A DNA stretch of 64,000 bases from Favolaschia claudopus (lineage: Eukaryota; Basidiomycota; Agaricomycetes; Agaricales; Mycenaceae). Below the pieces are notes generated by a model, which made no database searches, was not told the DNA's origin, and worked only from the letters and a program-made list of their open reading frames with translations. Position 1 is the first letter of the stretch. The number at the start of each line of letters is the position of its first letter. The stretch spans positions 372,001-436,000 of the forward strand of contig JAWWNJ010000051.1 of NCBI GenBank assembly GCA_037176885.1, given 5' to 3'. The position numbers were made by a program, and so were the translations under genes. This document shows, in pieces, positions 36,936 through 49,300 of this stretch.

Positions 36936-38450
36936 ATGCCTGTCGAGCGTTCGCGATACTCCAGACGAAGCCACGCGGATGGTAATCCCACCTATACCGG
37001 TTCAACCGAATTCTCATTTTATCAGGCACCGGGATTGTGTGGACGCTGCCTGTGCAGCCTGTTGGAGAATCTGGGATAGATTTCGCGCCCAATCTCACCG
37101 AAAGCTCTTTTGCGGATCTCCCGCCACTTGTAGATGCTCCCTATGCACCCATATCGCCATCCGAATCCGTTATCTTCACCTTCGACGACGGCTCTGCCCC
37201 GACAAGGCGCGCCCCCCATACGCGGAAAAAATCGGATAATCATATTCCTCGCCCTCCCAACGCGTTCATCCTCTTCCGCTCATCGTTCATCAAGAGCCAG
37301 AGCGTCTCTACCGAGGTCGAGACCAATCACAGTACGCTCTCCAAGATCATTGGTATGACCTGGAAGAACCTCCCACCGGAAGAACGCCGTCTCTGGCATG
37401 ACAAGGCCATGCACGCAGTGGAAGAGCACAAGCGTAATTTCCCCGCCTACGCTTTTCGGCCCAAGAATCCCGGCGGCAGAAAAGCAAAACGAGATGGAGC
37501 CATGCCCAAGCCAAAAAGAAAGGTCCGGGAGGTTTATCAAGATTCGCAGCGTTGTAAGAAGATCGCAGAGCTTCTGGTTGAAGGTAAGAAAGGCGCAGAA
37601 CTTGATCGTGCAATACAGGAATTCGATAAACACCATGTCCCCGAAATTGTCACGCGTTTCGAAGCTCCCATTACAGCGCGAACGTACCGACGGTCATCGT
37701 CCGTTCCAGTCCCCAGCTCCGATGACTCGCAGAAGTTCTTAACATTCGTCCCTACATCTACTGCGGACAACTCCCGTCGGCGCAGATCGTCGAGTGTGGG
37801 CGCTGAGACACGAGCATCTCAGGAGCTTGCTGAGCATCGCAAACAACGATTGGCTTCTCTCTCTGTCGACACTGATGCTGCGAGTACCAGCGACGGACAG
37901 CTTACGCCTCCGCCGCTGGATTCATTCTCTTGGCAATATAAACAAGAGCCCGATCTGGAATCTTTGGTATGTCTTCCGTTTTCACCCAGTACCTCAATCA
38001 ACCTATTGTTCATAGGACTTTTCGTCCTTCTCCTTTTCCAACGTCACTTCCCCTGCACCTTCGTTCGGCTGCGACCCGCTGATGATACCTTCCTCCCCGT
38101 TGCCTTCAGTATTCAGCCCCGAAGTCGAGGCGACTTCACCCGTTGACTCTGTCTCGCTCGAGTCGATGGACATTTCTGCCTTCATAGCCAACGAGTGGCA
38201 GCTCCACGGTGACAACGCATATAGCCCCTCTGATTATTCCGCAGTCGGCATCCCTACGCCGTCGTTTGCGTTCCACATTCCCGCGTATACCACAGCTGAT
38301 CCCGCCTTTTGCTCGAGCTTTAAAAATCTGGGGTTCCAAGAACAGTATCCTGTGCAGCAGCCCATGCCTGGGCTCGCGCAACTAGAGGCCGAATTGGCTT
38401 CATTCATGGCTCAGCATTTTCCTGGCGACCAATTTGCGCATTCGAAATGA
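36936..38450 (+). CDS. HMG-box (MATA_HMG-type) transcription factor
   Basis: The start lies in a 46-nt first exon (MPVERSRYSRRSHAD) spliced by a 44-nt intron (36982-37025) to TGIVWTLPVQPVGESGIDF. The HMG box is at about residues 88-155: RPPNAFILFRSSFIKSQSVS, NHSTLSKIIGMTWKNLPPEE and RRLWHDKAMHAVEEHKRNFP ending YAFRPKN, the sequence-specific SOX/MAT-like type. A basic patch follows (RKAKRDGAMPKPKRKVREVY), then a Ser-rich middle (RRSSSVPVPSSDDS, RRRRSSSVGAETRAS). After a short intron near 37966-38016 comes an acidic/serine C-terminus that could activate transcription (DFSSFSFSNVTSPAPS ... FMAQHFPGDQFAHSK). Related agaric factors control mating and clamp development, but which paralogue this is cannot be told. 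The clear splice phase decides the start. Confidence 0.87.
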
Positions 38451-39023
38451 ATCATCCCTCCACCACCTGTCTGTCTTTAATCCAACCCCTCCAGATCGCT
38501 ATAACATCATGATTTGGTTTCGCAATCTCGCTGCTGTATTATTGTATTATGCCTCATGTCCGTGTTATGACCTATTCCGATGCCTACCTGCGGTAGTAAG
38601 ATACACTCTTTCATTCATTTATTCCTCACTTACTGTATTTGCTCGAAATTCGAGATTTACATCCACTCAAATAAGGTTCCGTTTCGTGCGGCTGACCGGC
38701 GTTGCAGCAGGGCAGAAAGTTAATTCTAGTTGCAGCGTATGGTCCTCCTTCTCAATTTCAGAAGAACGTTCGAACCTTCCTCTTTTGGAACAAAGCGTCA
38801 ATAAGGTTCAGAGCTCCGGACCGTTTGCCCCGGTTCTGAGCGGTCCGAACTTCCGTCCCTAGCTTTCTTACCAACCACTCTCAACTCGAGTACCGGTACA
38901 CATAGCACTCAGGGCTCAACTTACCAAGCCTCTCGAAGCTTCCTTCACAGTCTGCAACCCTCCTGTCGGCGTACGTCGGTGCTTTGAAAGATGTTTGACT
39001 CGTTTCGGTATCTCGGGGGTGGT
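38451..39023. other. non-coding interval
   Basis: 3' region of the HMG-box gene and upstream region of the next. A short imperfect hairpin (CGGACCG...CGGTCCG, about 38818-38848) is visible. No gene can be supported. Confidence 0.45.
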
Positions 39024-39030
39024 ATAAAAC
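39024..39030 (+). promoter_or_regulatory. TATA box
   Basis: TATAAAA, 57 bp before the ATG at 39087. Clear TATA boxes are uncommon in this window, which supports the small gene that follows. Confidence 0.5.
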
Positions 39031-39086
39031 TAGCTGGCGCATCTACAGACAACAAAACTCTGGATCTCCTATAATTTTTGTCGAAT

Positions 39087-39573
39087 ATGTTTGTTCCCGC
39101 CAATCCAGAAGTGTACTGTCCGGGAGTCGCGTGTCAGCCGCGATCAAAAGACCTGGCGTACGAGTGGAACCTCATCGAAAGGCAGCGCAGGGAACAGACT
39201 CGTCCCGTAAACCAGACGCAGTTATTTGTTCTGCATGCGGCCGTGTCGGCTCTGTTCGATATTCCTTCGTCTCCGAATCGAACCCCAGCAGATCAGCTTT
39301 CCGTAGAGCCGGCGATAAAAACACAGCTAGTCAGTACTTGAGTGCAGAATATTCACATTCCGACTAGATTACTGATAGGTAATTTCACAGCGGCGACGAA
39401 ATCACATCCGTCGTTCTACTGTGCCATTCTCTGTTGAGAACGAGGCGCCAAAACGCCGTCGCACTTGGGAACCCACTATTCAGGTTCATGCGACCATAAA
39501 CAACATTTTGTCGAATCAATCTCGACCAGGGCCGGCTGCCGAACTTGCGAGTTCCCAGATAGCTATTGAATGA
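39087..39573 (+). CDS. small hypothetical protein
   Basis: Unrecognised. The frame opens at MFVPANPEVYCPGVACQPRS and reads KDLAYEWNLIERQRREQTRP to about 39327. A GTCAGT donor and a TTTCACAG acceptor (61-nt intron) then join it in phase to RRRNHIRRSTVPFSVENEAP, KRRRTWEPTIQVHATINNIL and a stop after SQIAIE. This yields about 140 residues with a basic C-terminal half. An alternative frame (39131-39367) contains CSACGRVGSVRYSF, but it has no start or continuation that I can support. The coding call rests on composition, the splice signals and the TATA box. Confidence 0.4.
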
Positions 39574-39695
39574 ATTTTCCACGCCTTCCTTGCCTCATTT
39601 CATTGGAGGATGTTGTAGTGTATCCTATATTGTACCACTCCAAGTTGTGTCGCGCATTATGTAACCCTGAAATCAAAACTTGACCTCGAACTTCC

Positions 39696-40486
39696 ATGAC
39701 GACTCTTGTACCTCTGTCCACTGGGGTTTCCCTCGAAGTGAAGCTGTCGCCACCTGCAAACAACGATGTCCACAAGCTAGCTGTCTTGCTTCACCCTTGG
39801 TCCTGGCTTGGAGGACGCTGGAATGACCCGTGGGTCGTGCTCCTCAATCCCTCCTGTAAGAAGGTAGAGCTCAACGAAAGCCAAGGGTTTTGCAAATGCT
39901 CATGAAACCCCTACATTCTCGGGGCTACCATGTTCTACGATATAACTCGCGCGGTGTCGGAAGATCAACGGGGTGGGCATCATTGACTGGTTTGAATGAA
40001 GCCAGCGACCTCAACGCTTTGATCGAATGGGGGACCGCCCAGGTAGGGGATGTACGTTCGATTGTGGTGCTAGTAAGTTAGACTTTTTCGAAGTGGTATG
40101 CAAATGTTGTTAATTGCAATGTGTAGGGCTACTCATACGGGTCTCTCATCGCATCACTACAACCGATTCTTCCAAATATTCCAACATCACACATTTTGCT
40201 CTCTTATCCGATAGGTGTTCGCGGCTGGCTTACCTTGTTCAAGTCGCGGTATGCCGAAGCCTTGAAGGAACTTCTCGCTAATCCCTCGTCCAACGTCTTG
40301 GTGATTTTCGGCGACTCCGACCAATTCACTGCGGCCTCGAGTTATCGGACATGGAAATCCACACTTGAGGCGACACCTATAACGGGCGGGAAACGTCGCT
40401 GTGTTGAAGTAAAAGGTGGCTCACATTTCTGGCGGGACGAAGATGGAGATGAGCTGGTTGAACTGGTTTCCGAATGGGTTCCATGA
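39696..40486 (+). CDS. alpha/beta-hydrolase fold protein
   Basis: Three exons, about 220 aa. Hydrolase-fold features are in order: LAVLLHPWSWLGGRWNDP (oxyanion HPW/HPH strand), LMKPLHSRGYHVLRYNSRGV-GRSTGW, IVVLGYSYGSLIA (nucleophile elbow G-Y-S-Y-G), NVLVIFGDSDQFTAAS (acid Asp) and VEVKGGSHFWRDEDG (catalytic His). This is the small CocE/dienelactone-hydrolase-like group often annotated only as alpha/beta hydrolase. No signal peptide, so it is probably cytosolic. Introns are at about 39830-39890 and 40076-40126. Substrate unknown. Confidence 0.85.
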
Positions 40487-41389
40487 TCGCAGTTTCCTCT
40501 GCTCTTTCGGACAGCCGCTTTCAGTGTCTCTAGTCTCCATGGAATGAATGGAATGAGTTGTTTTTTGCTCTTGGTGTTGTCTCTCGATATCCAGCACCGG
40601 ATTCTTCCAAGTTTGCAGGCAGCTGAAGATTTTGAAATCAATGGACCGATTTTACAGCTCTCGACCACTGGAGCTCTCTAGGAGAAAGACGAACGAACGT
40701 CTTGACGGCCGAGTGAAAATAACGAGTTTCTCTCGTAGCTTGGAGAACCGAATTTCAAAGAAGTTCTGGGGCTAGGCGGCAGCAAGAATCGGGGTCGAAG
40801 TCAGACTAAACAGCGCTGATGCAGGAATTTCGTTGACAAATTACCAGGCGAGAGTGAAAGAAGACGGTGAGATAGATTGACGTCTTGCAGGGAAGTGGAG
40901 TGAGGCGGCGAATGGAAGCAGCTGTGCTAATGCAGGGAAAATCCCATTCAGAGCAGAGGAAGAAGGGGAGGAGGGGAAGAGTGAAAAGAAAGGTAGCGAC
41001 ATGTGACCGCGTTTTTCGAGCGGCGAATTCGGAACACCCGCGAAAGACTTTCGTTGGCTTCAATCCGGGCTTCAATCGACTTTGTTTACTCGTCAACGGC
41101 TTATGTATTGGATGCCATGTCAGTTAGCCTGCTATAGACATGAATCTATAGAATCTACTTCAGATCGACACGAAAGAAATTTTGTTCCCCGATCTGTGAC
41201 TTAGATGTATCTCTAAATTTCTACAAAGACTCGAGTCCGCACGAACACCGCGATAATATAGTGGTCCTGTTGTGGACCTGGACGATGTCGATGAGGATCA
41301 AAGGTTGCCATGTTGACCTTTTGTTGGCGGCAATGAACCGATTATGTGACTGCTTTTGATCTCTGACTTGTCCTCCTCCTCCATCTACC
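40487..41389. other. non-coding interval with purine-rich tract
   Basis: About 900 bp. A GA-rich tract (about 40957-40995, GAGGAAGAAGGGGAGGAGG) is the only structure noted. Short open frames here have no protein character. It probably contains the promoter of the next gene. Confidence 0.45.
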
Positions 41390-42929
41390 ATGTAACGTCC
41401 CTTTTCTCCCCATACCCTACCACCGACTCACTCTCTCCAGGCCCTTGCCAGATGAGCGGCCGCGGCAGAGCGTGGCTAATCTGATAGGTCGCTTCGAACA
41501 GGCGAAGAAGCGGCAGTCGGTCTCTCCTCGAAGCAATAGCGTCTTGTCCAATATCACCGGCGATTCAGCCAAAGAGGAGGTTAAGGAGAAGAGAGAATGG
41601 CCACCGAAGCCCCAGCAGCCTCAGACTTCCCAGGAATCCATAGAGAAACCATCTTGGGTAAGAAGACAGGATAGCGTTTCTTCGCCACCGGTCGCATCTG
41701 CCTCCCTAGCTGCTGCCAAGATAGCAGACCCGCCCCATATCGACACCAAGCCATTCACTGAGCCTACTATCACTGTCGATCCCTCTACTCCAGCTACTCC
41801 CAAGCAGCCTGCCACAACAACTCCAGTTCCGAAGACAAAGCCAGCGCCAGCAAAGGCAGCACCAGTCAAGGCCGCTTCTAAACCCGTCGTTGTTGCTGCT
41901 GCTGCCCCTCCTCCCGTAAAGCAACAGCCATCCTCCTCTTCTTCTGCTCCCCGTAAATCCACGACGCCAGCACCACGCGCTTCCACAGCTTCCGCTGCAG
42001 CACCCAAAGCAGCAGCTGCGAAACCCTCTCCAGCAGCTGCAGCCCGTATGGAAGCCGCTCGCGCCAAAACTCCCTCTCGTGCTGGCGGACTCTACCCCCG
42101 TACAAAGTCACCTCCTACCACCACTGCGGCATCCACCCCCGCTCGAGCTCGCCCCTCCGTCCCAGCGGCCATGCCGTCCATCAAGAAGGTGGTCTCCACA
42201 GGTACAGACTTGTCGACGACCAAAACCACCGCAGCCGCCAGGGCACGAAGTGCCGCTGCCGCGACGCTGTCACCTCAGCGTGGGGGCAAGACCTCGACCT
42301 GGGGCGGGTCAAAGGCGACTGTACCCCCGAAGAAGTCGCTTCCATCGTCCATGAAGCCGAAGAAGGATCCAGTACCTGGGACAAAGACGAAGGCTGCGAC
42401 TGTAGTGGCGGGTGGAGCAGCTGCAGCTGCAGCTGTGGAGGCTGGGGATATCCCTGACGAGGAGGTTCACGAGAATGGGCATGAGCACGAGAACGGGCAT
42501 GAGGAGCAGGGTCATGAGGAGGAGCATGAGGAAACGCACGAAGAAGCGCATGATGAGGTGCATGAAGAGGAGGAGGCTCATGAGGAAGTTCATGAGGAGG
42601 CGCATGAGGAGGAGGAAACATACGACCATGACCACGATGATGAACACGAACAAGAGCACAACGAAGAGGCTCACGAAGAGCCAGAGTACGAACCCGAACC
42701 CGAACCTGAAGCGGAAGCGGAAGCGGAAGCGGAGGCGGACGTCACCCTGGACGTTGTCAGCGACGACTCACACCCCTCCGAGACGGCGGCCTCCGACACC
42801 GTCGTCTCATCTGAGCATTCCAAGGGTCCCTCGAATGACCTCGAGGATATTGTCAACCTCCTCGAATCATCACAGCCCAAGGCGCGCCCGCTTAGCATCG
42901 CGAGCATCCCGGATGATTTGGATGTTTGA
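41390..42929 (+). CDS. low-complexity Ala/Pro/Lys protein with His/Glu-rich segment; start codon split by an intron
   Basis: The open frame enters at 41441 directly after a CTCTCCAG acceptor and has no usable ATG. If AT at 41390-41391 is followed by a 49-nt intron (GTAACG...CTCCAG, 41392-41440), splicing forms AT|G and the protein begins MPLPDERPRQSVANLIGRF. That motif (RQSVANLIGRFE) seems to be the conserved N-terminus of a fungal family I cannot name. The middle is disordered (Ala, Pro, Lys, Ser/Thr). At about residues 340-415 lies a segment of alternating His and Glu (EVHENGHEHENGHEEQGHEE...), possibly metal-binding, then PEYEPEPEPEAEAEAEAE. The C-terminus is DLEDIVNLLESSQPKARPL-SIASIPDDLDV. 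Confidence 0.7.
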
Positions 42930-43896
42930 TCTTCGTATTCATTCACCTTGCATGCCTCTCGTCTGTTCCGCGAAGGATGAGCTAGCATCACCGGCAAATA
43001 CAATAAGACTCTCTGTACAATCATACTTCCTTAACTATGAATCACTTGTATCCTTATCATAAACGGTGCGTCCCGTTCTCATTCGTATCGTAGCTGTAAC
43101 TGATAACATATGTGTTCAGCAATCCCCTCTTTTCTAGCACCCGCTAACCCCCTCGCTCTCTACTACCCTATCGCCACCACCTACCTTTCTGTCTTTCTTG
43201 CACGGTGGGCGGGTTATTGTTTCATGGATGACGCTGTTCGTTTGGTCTCTGGTTTTGTGGATGGACGGTGCACGGATTTGAAAATGGGATTGGTGCTACT
43301 GCTGTTCTCGCTCGTCTACATATGTCTGCCTGCTCTGATATACCCCTTTGGCTTCCAATTAACGTATTTGCGAAGTGTGAATGCGGCGAACTCGGTAAAA
43401 AATACGGATAACCGACCTCAAAGTCGTACGACGAATTACATGCCGAAGTAAAGCGGAAAACGTTGCGCAAAACGTGGAATTTGTGAGTAATTTCTGTTGT
43501 TCTGGCCGTCGGGGCGAAGAGCAAATCAGGATTCAGGGCGATATCGATATGTTCTAGTCCAATGGGGATCGGATAAGGCAATCGAGATTCCTAACGGGGA
43601 TACTCAAGATTTACATAAAAGAGAGCGAGAATTGAGCGAACTCCTTAGGCCTTACACTCCTACCACCACCACCTCCAGGTGAACACACACAGTCTTCGTC
43701 GCACCCCCAAAGCTCTCCTTCTCTACAAGGTTCTCTCAACCCTCTTTCTAGAGTTACTGCAACCCCTTGCATGTACTCGAACCAACTCAACTCATCCCAC
43801 AACTCTCATCGAGGCTCGAAGCACACCACCTCGGGTGTCATTATATCTGCTTAATTTCCCTCTTTTTTGCCGTCGTTAAACTATCTCTCTTTACAA
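42930..43896. other. non-coding interval
   Basis: Nearly 1 kb upstream of INO1. A hydrophobic open frame at 43110-43451 lacks recognisable homology and is not called. Pyrimidine-rich runs precede the INO1 start. I saw no clear inositol-responsive element. Confidence 0.45.
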
Positions 43897-45716
43897 ATGG
43901 CACCAACTGTTAGCTCTGGATATAACACCCCTGAGTCGGAGCTCGAGTCTCTTCTCCCCATCCACCCCACCGCCGCCCGCCGCCCCAACTACCTCACCGT
44001 TCAGTCCGAGAACACCCTCTACTCTGACGACCACATTACCGCCAAATATGTCAACCGCGGCGCGAATGTCGTCGTCTCTAATGGGCAGTTCACTGTTACC
44101 CCCACCTTCCAATCGTTCGAGTTCCAGACTAAGAAAAACGTTTCAAAGACTGGGTACGTCGTGTTTCATGCTGCGCGTTTTTTCTTGGTTTTTTGATGCG
44201 TACGCGAATAGGCTTATGATGATCGGCATGGGCGGCAACAACGGCAGCACGCTCTCCGCCACCATCTTGGCTAACCGCCACAACATCGTCTGGCACACCA
44301 AGAGCGGTGTCCAGCAGCCTAACTACATTGGCTCTGTTCTTCGCGCCTCCACCGTCCGCATCGGCACTGACGGTGCCACCGGCCAAGATGTCCATGTTCC
44401 CGTCGCGGACGTGCTCCCGATGGTCCACCCCAATGATCTCGTCCTCGGTGGATGGGATATCTCTGGGCTGACCATGGACAAGGCCATGGAGCGTGCTCAG
44501 GTTCTCGACTACGATCTCCAGCGCCAGGTCGCCCCCCACATGGCTGCCCTCGGCAAGCCCCTCCCATCCATCTACTACCCCGACTTCATCGCGGCTAATC
44601 AGGAGGCTCGTGCTGACAACGTCATCAAGGGAGGTGACAAGCAGGCTCACTTGGAGCACATCCGCGCCGATATTCGCAAATTCAAGGCCGACAACGCCCT
44701 CGACCGCGTCGTAGTTTTCTGGACGGCCAACACCGAGCGTTTCAGCGAGATCATCCCTGGCGTGAATGACACGGCGGACAACCTCCTCGTGTCCATCGAG
44801 CAGTCGCACTCGGAGGTGTCTCCCTCCACCCTCTTTGCGGTCGCTGCCATTCTCGAGGGCGAGCCCTTCGTCAATGGCGCCCCCCAGAACACCTTTGTTC
44901 CTGGGTGCATCGAGTTGGCCGAGCGCCACCAGTCGTTCATTGGCGGCGACGACCTCAAGTCTGGGCAGACCAAGCTCAAGTCGGTTCTGGCTGAGTTCCT
45001 GGTCAACGCCGGTATCAAGCCCCTCTCCATCGCCAGCTACAACCATCTCGGCAACAACGACGGTCACAACTTGTCTGCGGAGCCGCAGTTCAAGAGCAAG
45101 GAGATCAGCAAGAGCAGCGTCGTCGACGATATGGTCGCCGCCAACCGCCTGCTGTACAAGGCGCCCGAGGCCGGCAAGAAGGGCAAGGGTGAACATCCCG
45201 ATCACATTGTAAGCATGCTTCTTTTCCCCTCGTATAAGCCCGCGATGCTTACATCCTGCGCAGGTGGTGATTAAGTACGTCCCCGCTGTCGGCGACAGCA
45301 AGCGCGCCATCGACGAGTACTACTCGGAGATTCTGTGCGGCGGACGCTCCACGATCAACATCTTCAACGAGTGCGAGGACTCGCTTCTTGCGACGCCTCT
45401 CATTCTTGATCTGACCATCCTGACGGAGCTGCTTACGCGTGTCAAGTATCGCAAGGCCTCTGCCGAGCAGGACAAGAAGGAATTCATGCCTCTCTACCCG
45501 GTGCTTTCCCTCCTTTCTTACATGCTCAAGGCGCCGCTCGTCAAGCCTGGTACGCGCTTATTTTCTACTCGGTCTTGGACACCATGTTAATTGCGCGCAG
45601 GTACCGAGGTCGTCAACGGTCTCAGCAGGCAGCGCAATGCGCTCGAGAGCTTCCTCAAGGCGTGCATTGGGCTTGACACCAACACCGATCTGCTCCTTGA
45701 GACCAGGATCTGGTAA
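43897..45716 (+). CDS. INO1: inositol-3-phosphate synthase
   Basis: Converts glucose-6-phosphate to myo-inositol-3-phosphate with NAD, the first step of inositol and phosphatidylinositol synthesis; cytosolic. Starts [18 protein letters not shown]. The NAD-binding block is [100 protein letters not shown] and [20 protein letters not shown] (active-site NHLGNNDG) are conserved. [16 protein letters not shown] and [20 protein letters not shown] follow. Four exons give about 545 aa, the normal length; exon 2 is the long one (44212-45210). The codons are strongly C-ending, as expected for a highly expressed gene. Confidence 0.97.
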
Positions 45717-46323
45717 ATGCTCACGTTGGATTCCTCTGTGGGTGAAATTGAGGTTTCAACACCGTCGTAATTAGAATGCTTGCTCGTATCGTCTCGTGTC
45801 ATTCAACTGGCTGTATCCTCGGTTCTGAATATATTGCGTGTTTTTCTTCTTTCAATGCAACTTCATGAAAGCAAAGCCATGATTTTCCCGACAACGGATG
45901 AGCGGAAGGCAATTCCGGCTCACATTCAGAGGAGTTCAGAGGACGAACGGAATGGTTCCGTGATCGACTTGAATGAGCGAGAAACAGATGTCAACGCGTC
46001 GGTCTCGTGGTTCGCACACTCGTGCGGGACTCGCTTTTTCACGGTACGCGACTGTTATGTTCAGTAGGTTCCTCAAGGCCTCAAAGCCTGTTCAGGCACG
46101 CTCAAGTTTAGACGAACCATAAAACTAACATGAAACCAATCTTCCACCTCAAATTGCGTATCCCCAGTTATGGAATCTGGTCGAAATCACGCCCAAAGCG
46201 GATCACATTGTCCCTCGTGCGCATCCTCGCGAACTTTGACCACAAGACCTCGAAGACTCGACCTCACTGTCAGACACCTCCGTCAATGACGATCTTCTCC
46301 ATCACGCACAGGTAGCTCGATGG
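45717..46323. other. non-coding interval
   Basis: About 600 bp between INO1 and the GH127 gene. No gene or repeat recognised. Confidence 0.45.
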
Positions 46324-46330
46324 TATATAA
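46324..46330 (+). promoter_or_regulatory. TATA box of the GH127 gene
   Basis: TATATAA within GGTATATAAAGCC, 45 bp before the ATG at 46375. This fits an inducible secreted-enzyme gene. Confidence 0.6.
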
Positions 46331-46374
46331 AGCCGCTGCATCTACCATGAATCGAAATCAAGACCGCCACCGCC

Positions 46375-49300
46375 ATGTTGCTCTCTGCGTTGGTCGGTTT
46401 CGCCGGAGTTTCGCTTGCAGTCGCGCAAACCGTGAATCTTGACGCCTCGATATTCTACAATGTTGCCAGTGCGTGTTGTGCCCATCTTTGTTCATGCTTC
46501 CGATTAATCTGCCCTTCGATGAAATAGTTACTAAAGGCAAAGTCGCGGGATGCAGCCCTCTGAACAATATGCTGAGCAATCGCGGGTGTGATCAGACAGT
46601 CCAAGATTTGTGGAATGCCGATGATGGGTCGCATAACCAGCGCTACCGTTTCGTGCCAGTTCCAGGTCTAACCAACACGTTTAACATTATTTCGGGTTAG
46701 TCCTGCGACTAAAATCGGATTTTCCGATCTCATCCATGTCTTCAGGATGTCAGTATTATTTGAGTGTGCAGGATTGCGGTGGTGCAACCACCACGGACCT
46801 CTATACTCAGGATGACGGTTCTGGTCGTCAGCGATGGGTTCTCAAGCCTGTTTCGGGTGTCGCCAACACGTATAATATCATCGTTGCTGGAGGTCGAGCT
46901 GCTTCATGCGGCACCTACCTTTCGACAGGTTCGCAGTGCACGGACACCTTTGTCGACCTTTTCACAAGCGACGATGGGTCAGGTAATTCCATCCTCTTCT
47001 TTGTAAATTTTTGCTTACGTTCGTTTCCCTCATAGGGAGACAACAATGGACTCTAACTCCGATACCCATTCCCGCTGCGTCGCTTCCTCGTAAGTCTTTG
47101 ATTGTGGATTTGGATATTGAACAGCAAGGCTAAACTGGCGCGCTAGTCGCACCTTTTAAATTCAACGAGCTTCCCCTTGGAGCTGTCAAGCCGACAGATA
47201 ATAGCTGGCTCAAGAACCAACTCTCTATGCAGGCCAACGGTCTCCACGGAAATTTGCAGAATTTCTGGCCGAACGTCCAAACTTCAACTTGGCTCGGCGG
47301 AAACTCTGATTATAGCAACCTCCAGTCAGTACTTTACTCGACCTTCACCTGTTGCGGTTCTTTAATCAGAAACCTGCTCATAGCGAAGCTGGGTCATACT
47401 GGTAATATGACATTGAAAATCGTCGTCATTCGCTCACTTCCTCCAGGCTTAATGGTGTAGTTCCGACTGCTTTCCAATTAAACGATGCTCGTCTTCTTGG
47501 AGACGTCGGAAAATGGGTCAATTACATTCTCGCTCATCAGCAGCCAGACGGATGGCTTGGACCAAATAGCAGCCCTCGCGTTCTCTGGGGTACTTATCCT
47601 GCTCTTTTGGCCCTCCGAGTGGGTCCATCATTGCTTTCAACGTGCTAATTGTATTCAACCTCGATTAGCAATACGCGCAAGCTAACACGACGGCCGCGCC
47701 GGCGATCTACAACAGCCTCGAAAAGTTCTTTACGCTGATGAACTCGATGCTGCAAAACGGCGGGAATGGTCTTGAGGAGTGGGGTATTGTCAGATGGTAC
47801 GTCGGCACATACCAGCCTTCGCTTCAGCCAGCCAAATGTATCTGCAAGGCAAGACGGTTCCATCGTTGTACAATGGATGCTTGACACCCATCCCAATGGC
47901 CATGTAAGTGGCCACTTACTTCATTATTCCGGCTCGAATTCATTTCCCACCAGGAGTCCATGTATCTGAATATTCTCAAACTTTTGCGTTACGGTGGAGC
48001 CAACTGGGTGAGTGCTTTGTACTGCTCCTACCATCATGAAGTATCTCACATTCCTCATAGAAAAGATATTTCACCTCGGCTAACTTCCCCACCGCACCCC
48101 TCAACCGCGTCGACATCAATGCGCACGGTTCGCCGAGTGCTTCCCTCAATTTCTTTGTCTGACTCCTCTGAAGGTGTCAATGTTGGGCAGGCAATAAAAT
48201 CGGAGGCTGTCGCATATCGTCTCACTCACGATACAACCGATCTGGATTCCACCCGCACTCGTATCTCGTTGATTGAGCAGTACCATGGTCGCTCAAGCGG
48301 CGTTCTCGGTGCTGACGAGCATTTGGCCGGATTGATGCCTTCGAGAGGTTCTGAATTGGTGAGTTCCGTTCAGTCTTCGGTGTTGAAGGAAAACATTAAA
48401 AGTATGCGCTCAGTGCACGGTCGTGGAAAGCATGTACTCTTTCGAATATGTGTATTCCGTGCTCGGCGACAATCAGTACGCCGACATGGTTGAAAAGTTA
48501 GCTTACAATGGTACTTGATCTCTCACTTCTTCTAGAATGTTTGTGCTGATGAATTTTCTTTGAAGCGCTTCCTGGTACTTTGTCTGGCGATGCTTGGGAA
48601 CATCAGTATCTGCAGCAGGCCAACCAAATCAAAGCTGCTCATTTGGATCCTAGTCCTTTTGCTACTGATGGTCCGGGTATGTTTACAGTGAATCAACTGA
48701 AGAACGGATCGGCTTACTGATTCATTATTGTCTAGATTCTAATATCTTCGGCTTGGCTCCGAACTATGTGAGCTACGGTGCCTCCAAGGCCTGCTTCCAC
48801 CATACTTACCTCTTTTCTAGCCTTGCTGCACAGTCAACCATGGACAAGGATGGCCGAAATTCATCGTACGTCCAGATCCAGTCACAATCGAGCTCCAGTT
48901 CACGCAATTATACAGGCCCATGCATACATGACTTCTTCCGATAGCAAGACGCTCTATCACGCCCTACTCTCCCCGACCACATTCTCTTCAAACCTCGCCA
49001 ATAACAATGCTGTAACCGTCAGTGCTCAAACAGGCTATCCGTTCTCATCTTCGATCGCATACAAAACGACTGCACAACAAGCGTTCAGCTTCGGCATTCG
49101 CGTTCCTTCCTGGGTATCCAACCGGCAGATAACTTACTCAGTCGATGGTGGTGCGAGCCAAACCGGCACCGCCAACAGCGACGGATATGTAGTTCTAAAT
49201 GTCGGTTCTGGATCGCACTCTATCACGGCGAACATTCCGATGAGCATTCGAACGGAGAGCCGATATAACAAGGCCGTGACGGTCTACAGAGGACCCTTGA

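Noticed and set aside
38772..38850. Possible tRNA-like or hairpin RNA near GTTCGAACC
   Set aside because: No cloverleaf could be folded around it; only a short 7-bp stem is visible.
41621..42067. Alanine/glycine-rich minus-strand frame
   Set aside because: Antisense of the Ala/Pro-rich plus-strand coding region; no independent support.
43110..43451. Hydrophobic 113-codon frame upstream of INO1
   Set aside because: No recognisable family, no splice partners, and a composition expected from T-rich intergenic DNA.
44129..45310. 393-codon minus-strand frame opposite INO1
   Set aside because: Antisense shadow created by the strong C-ending codon bias of INO1.
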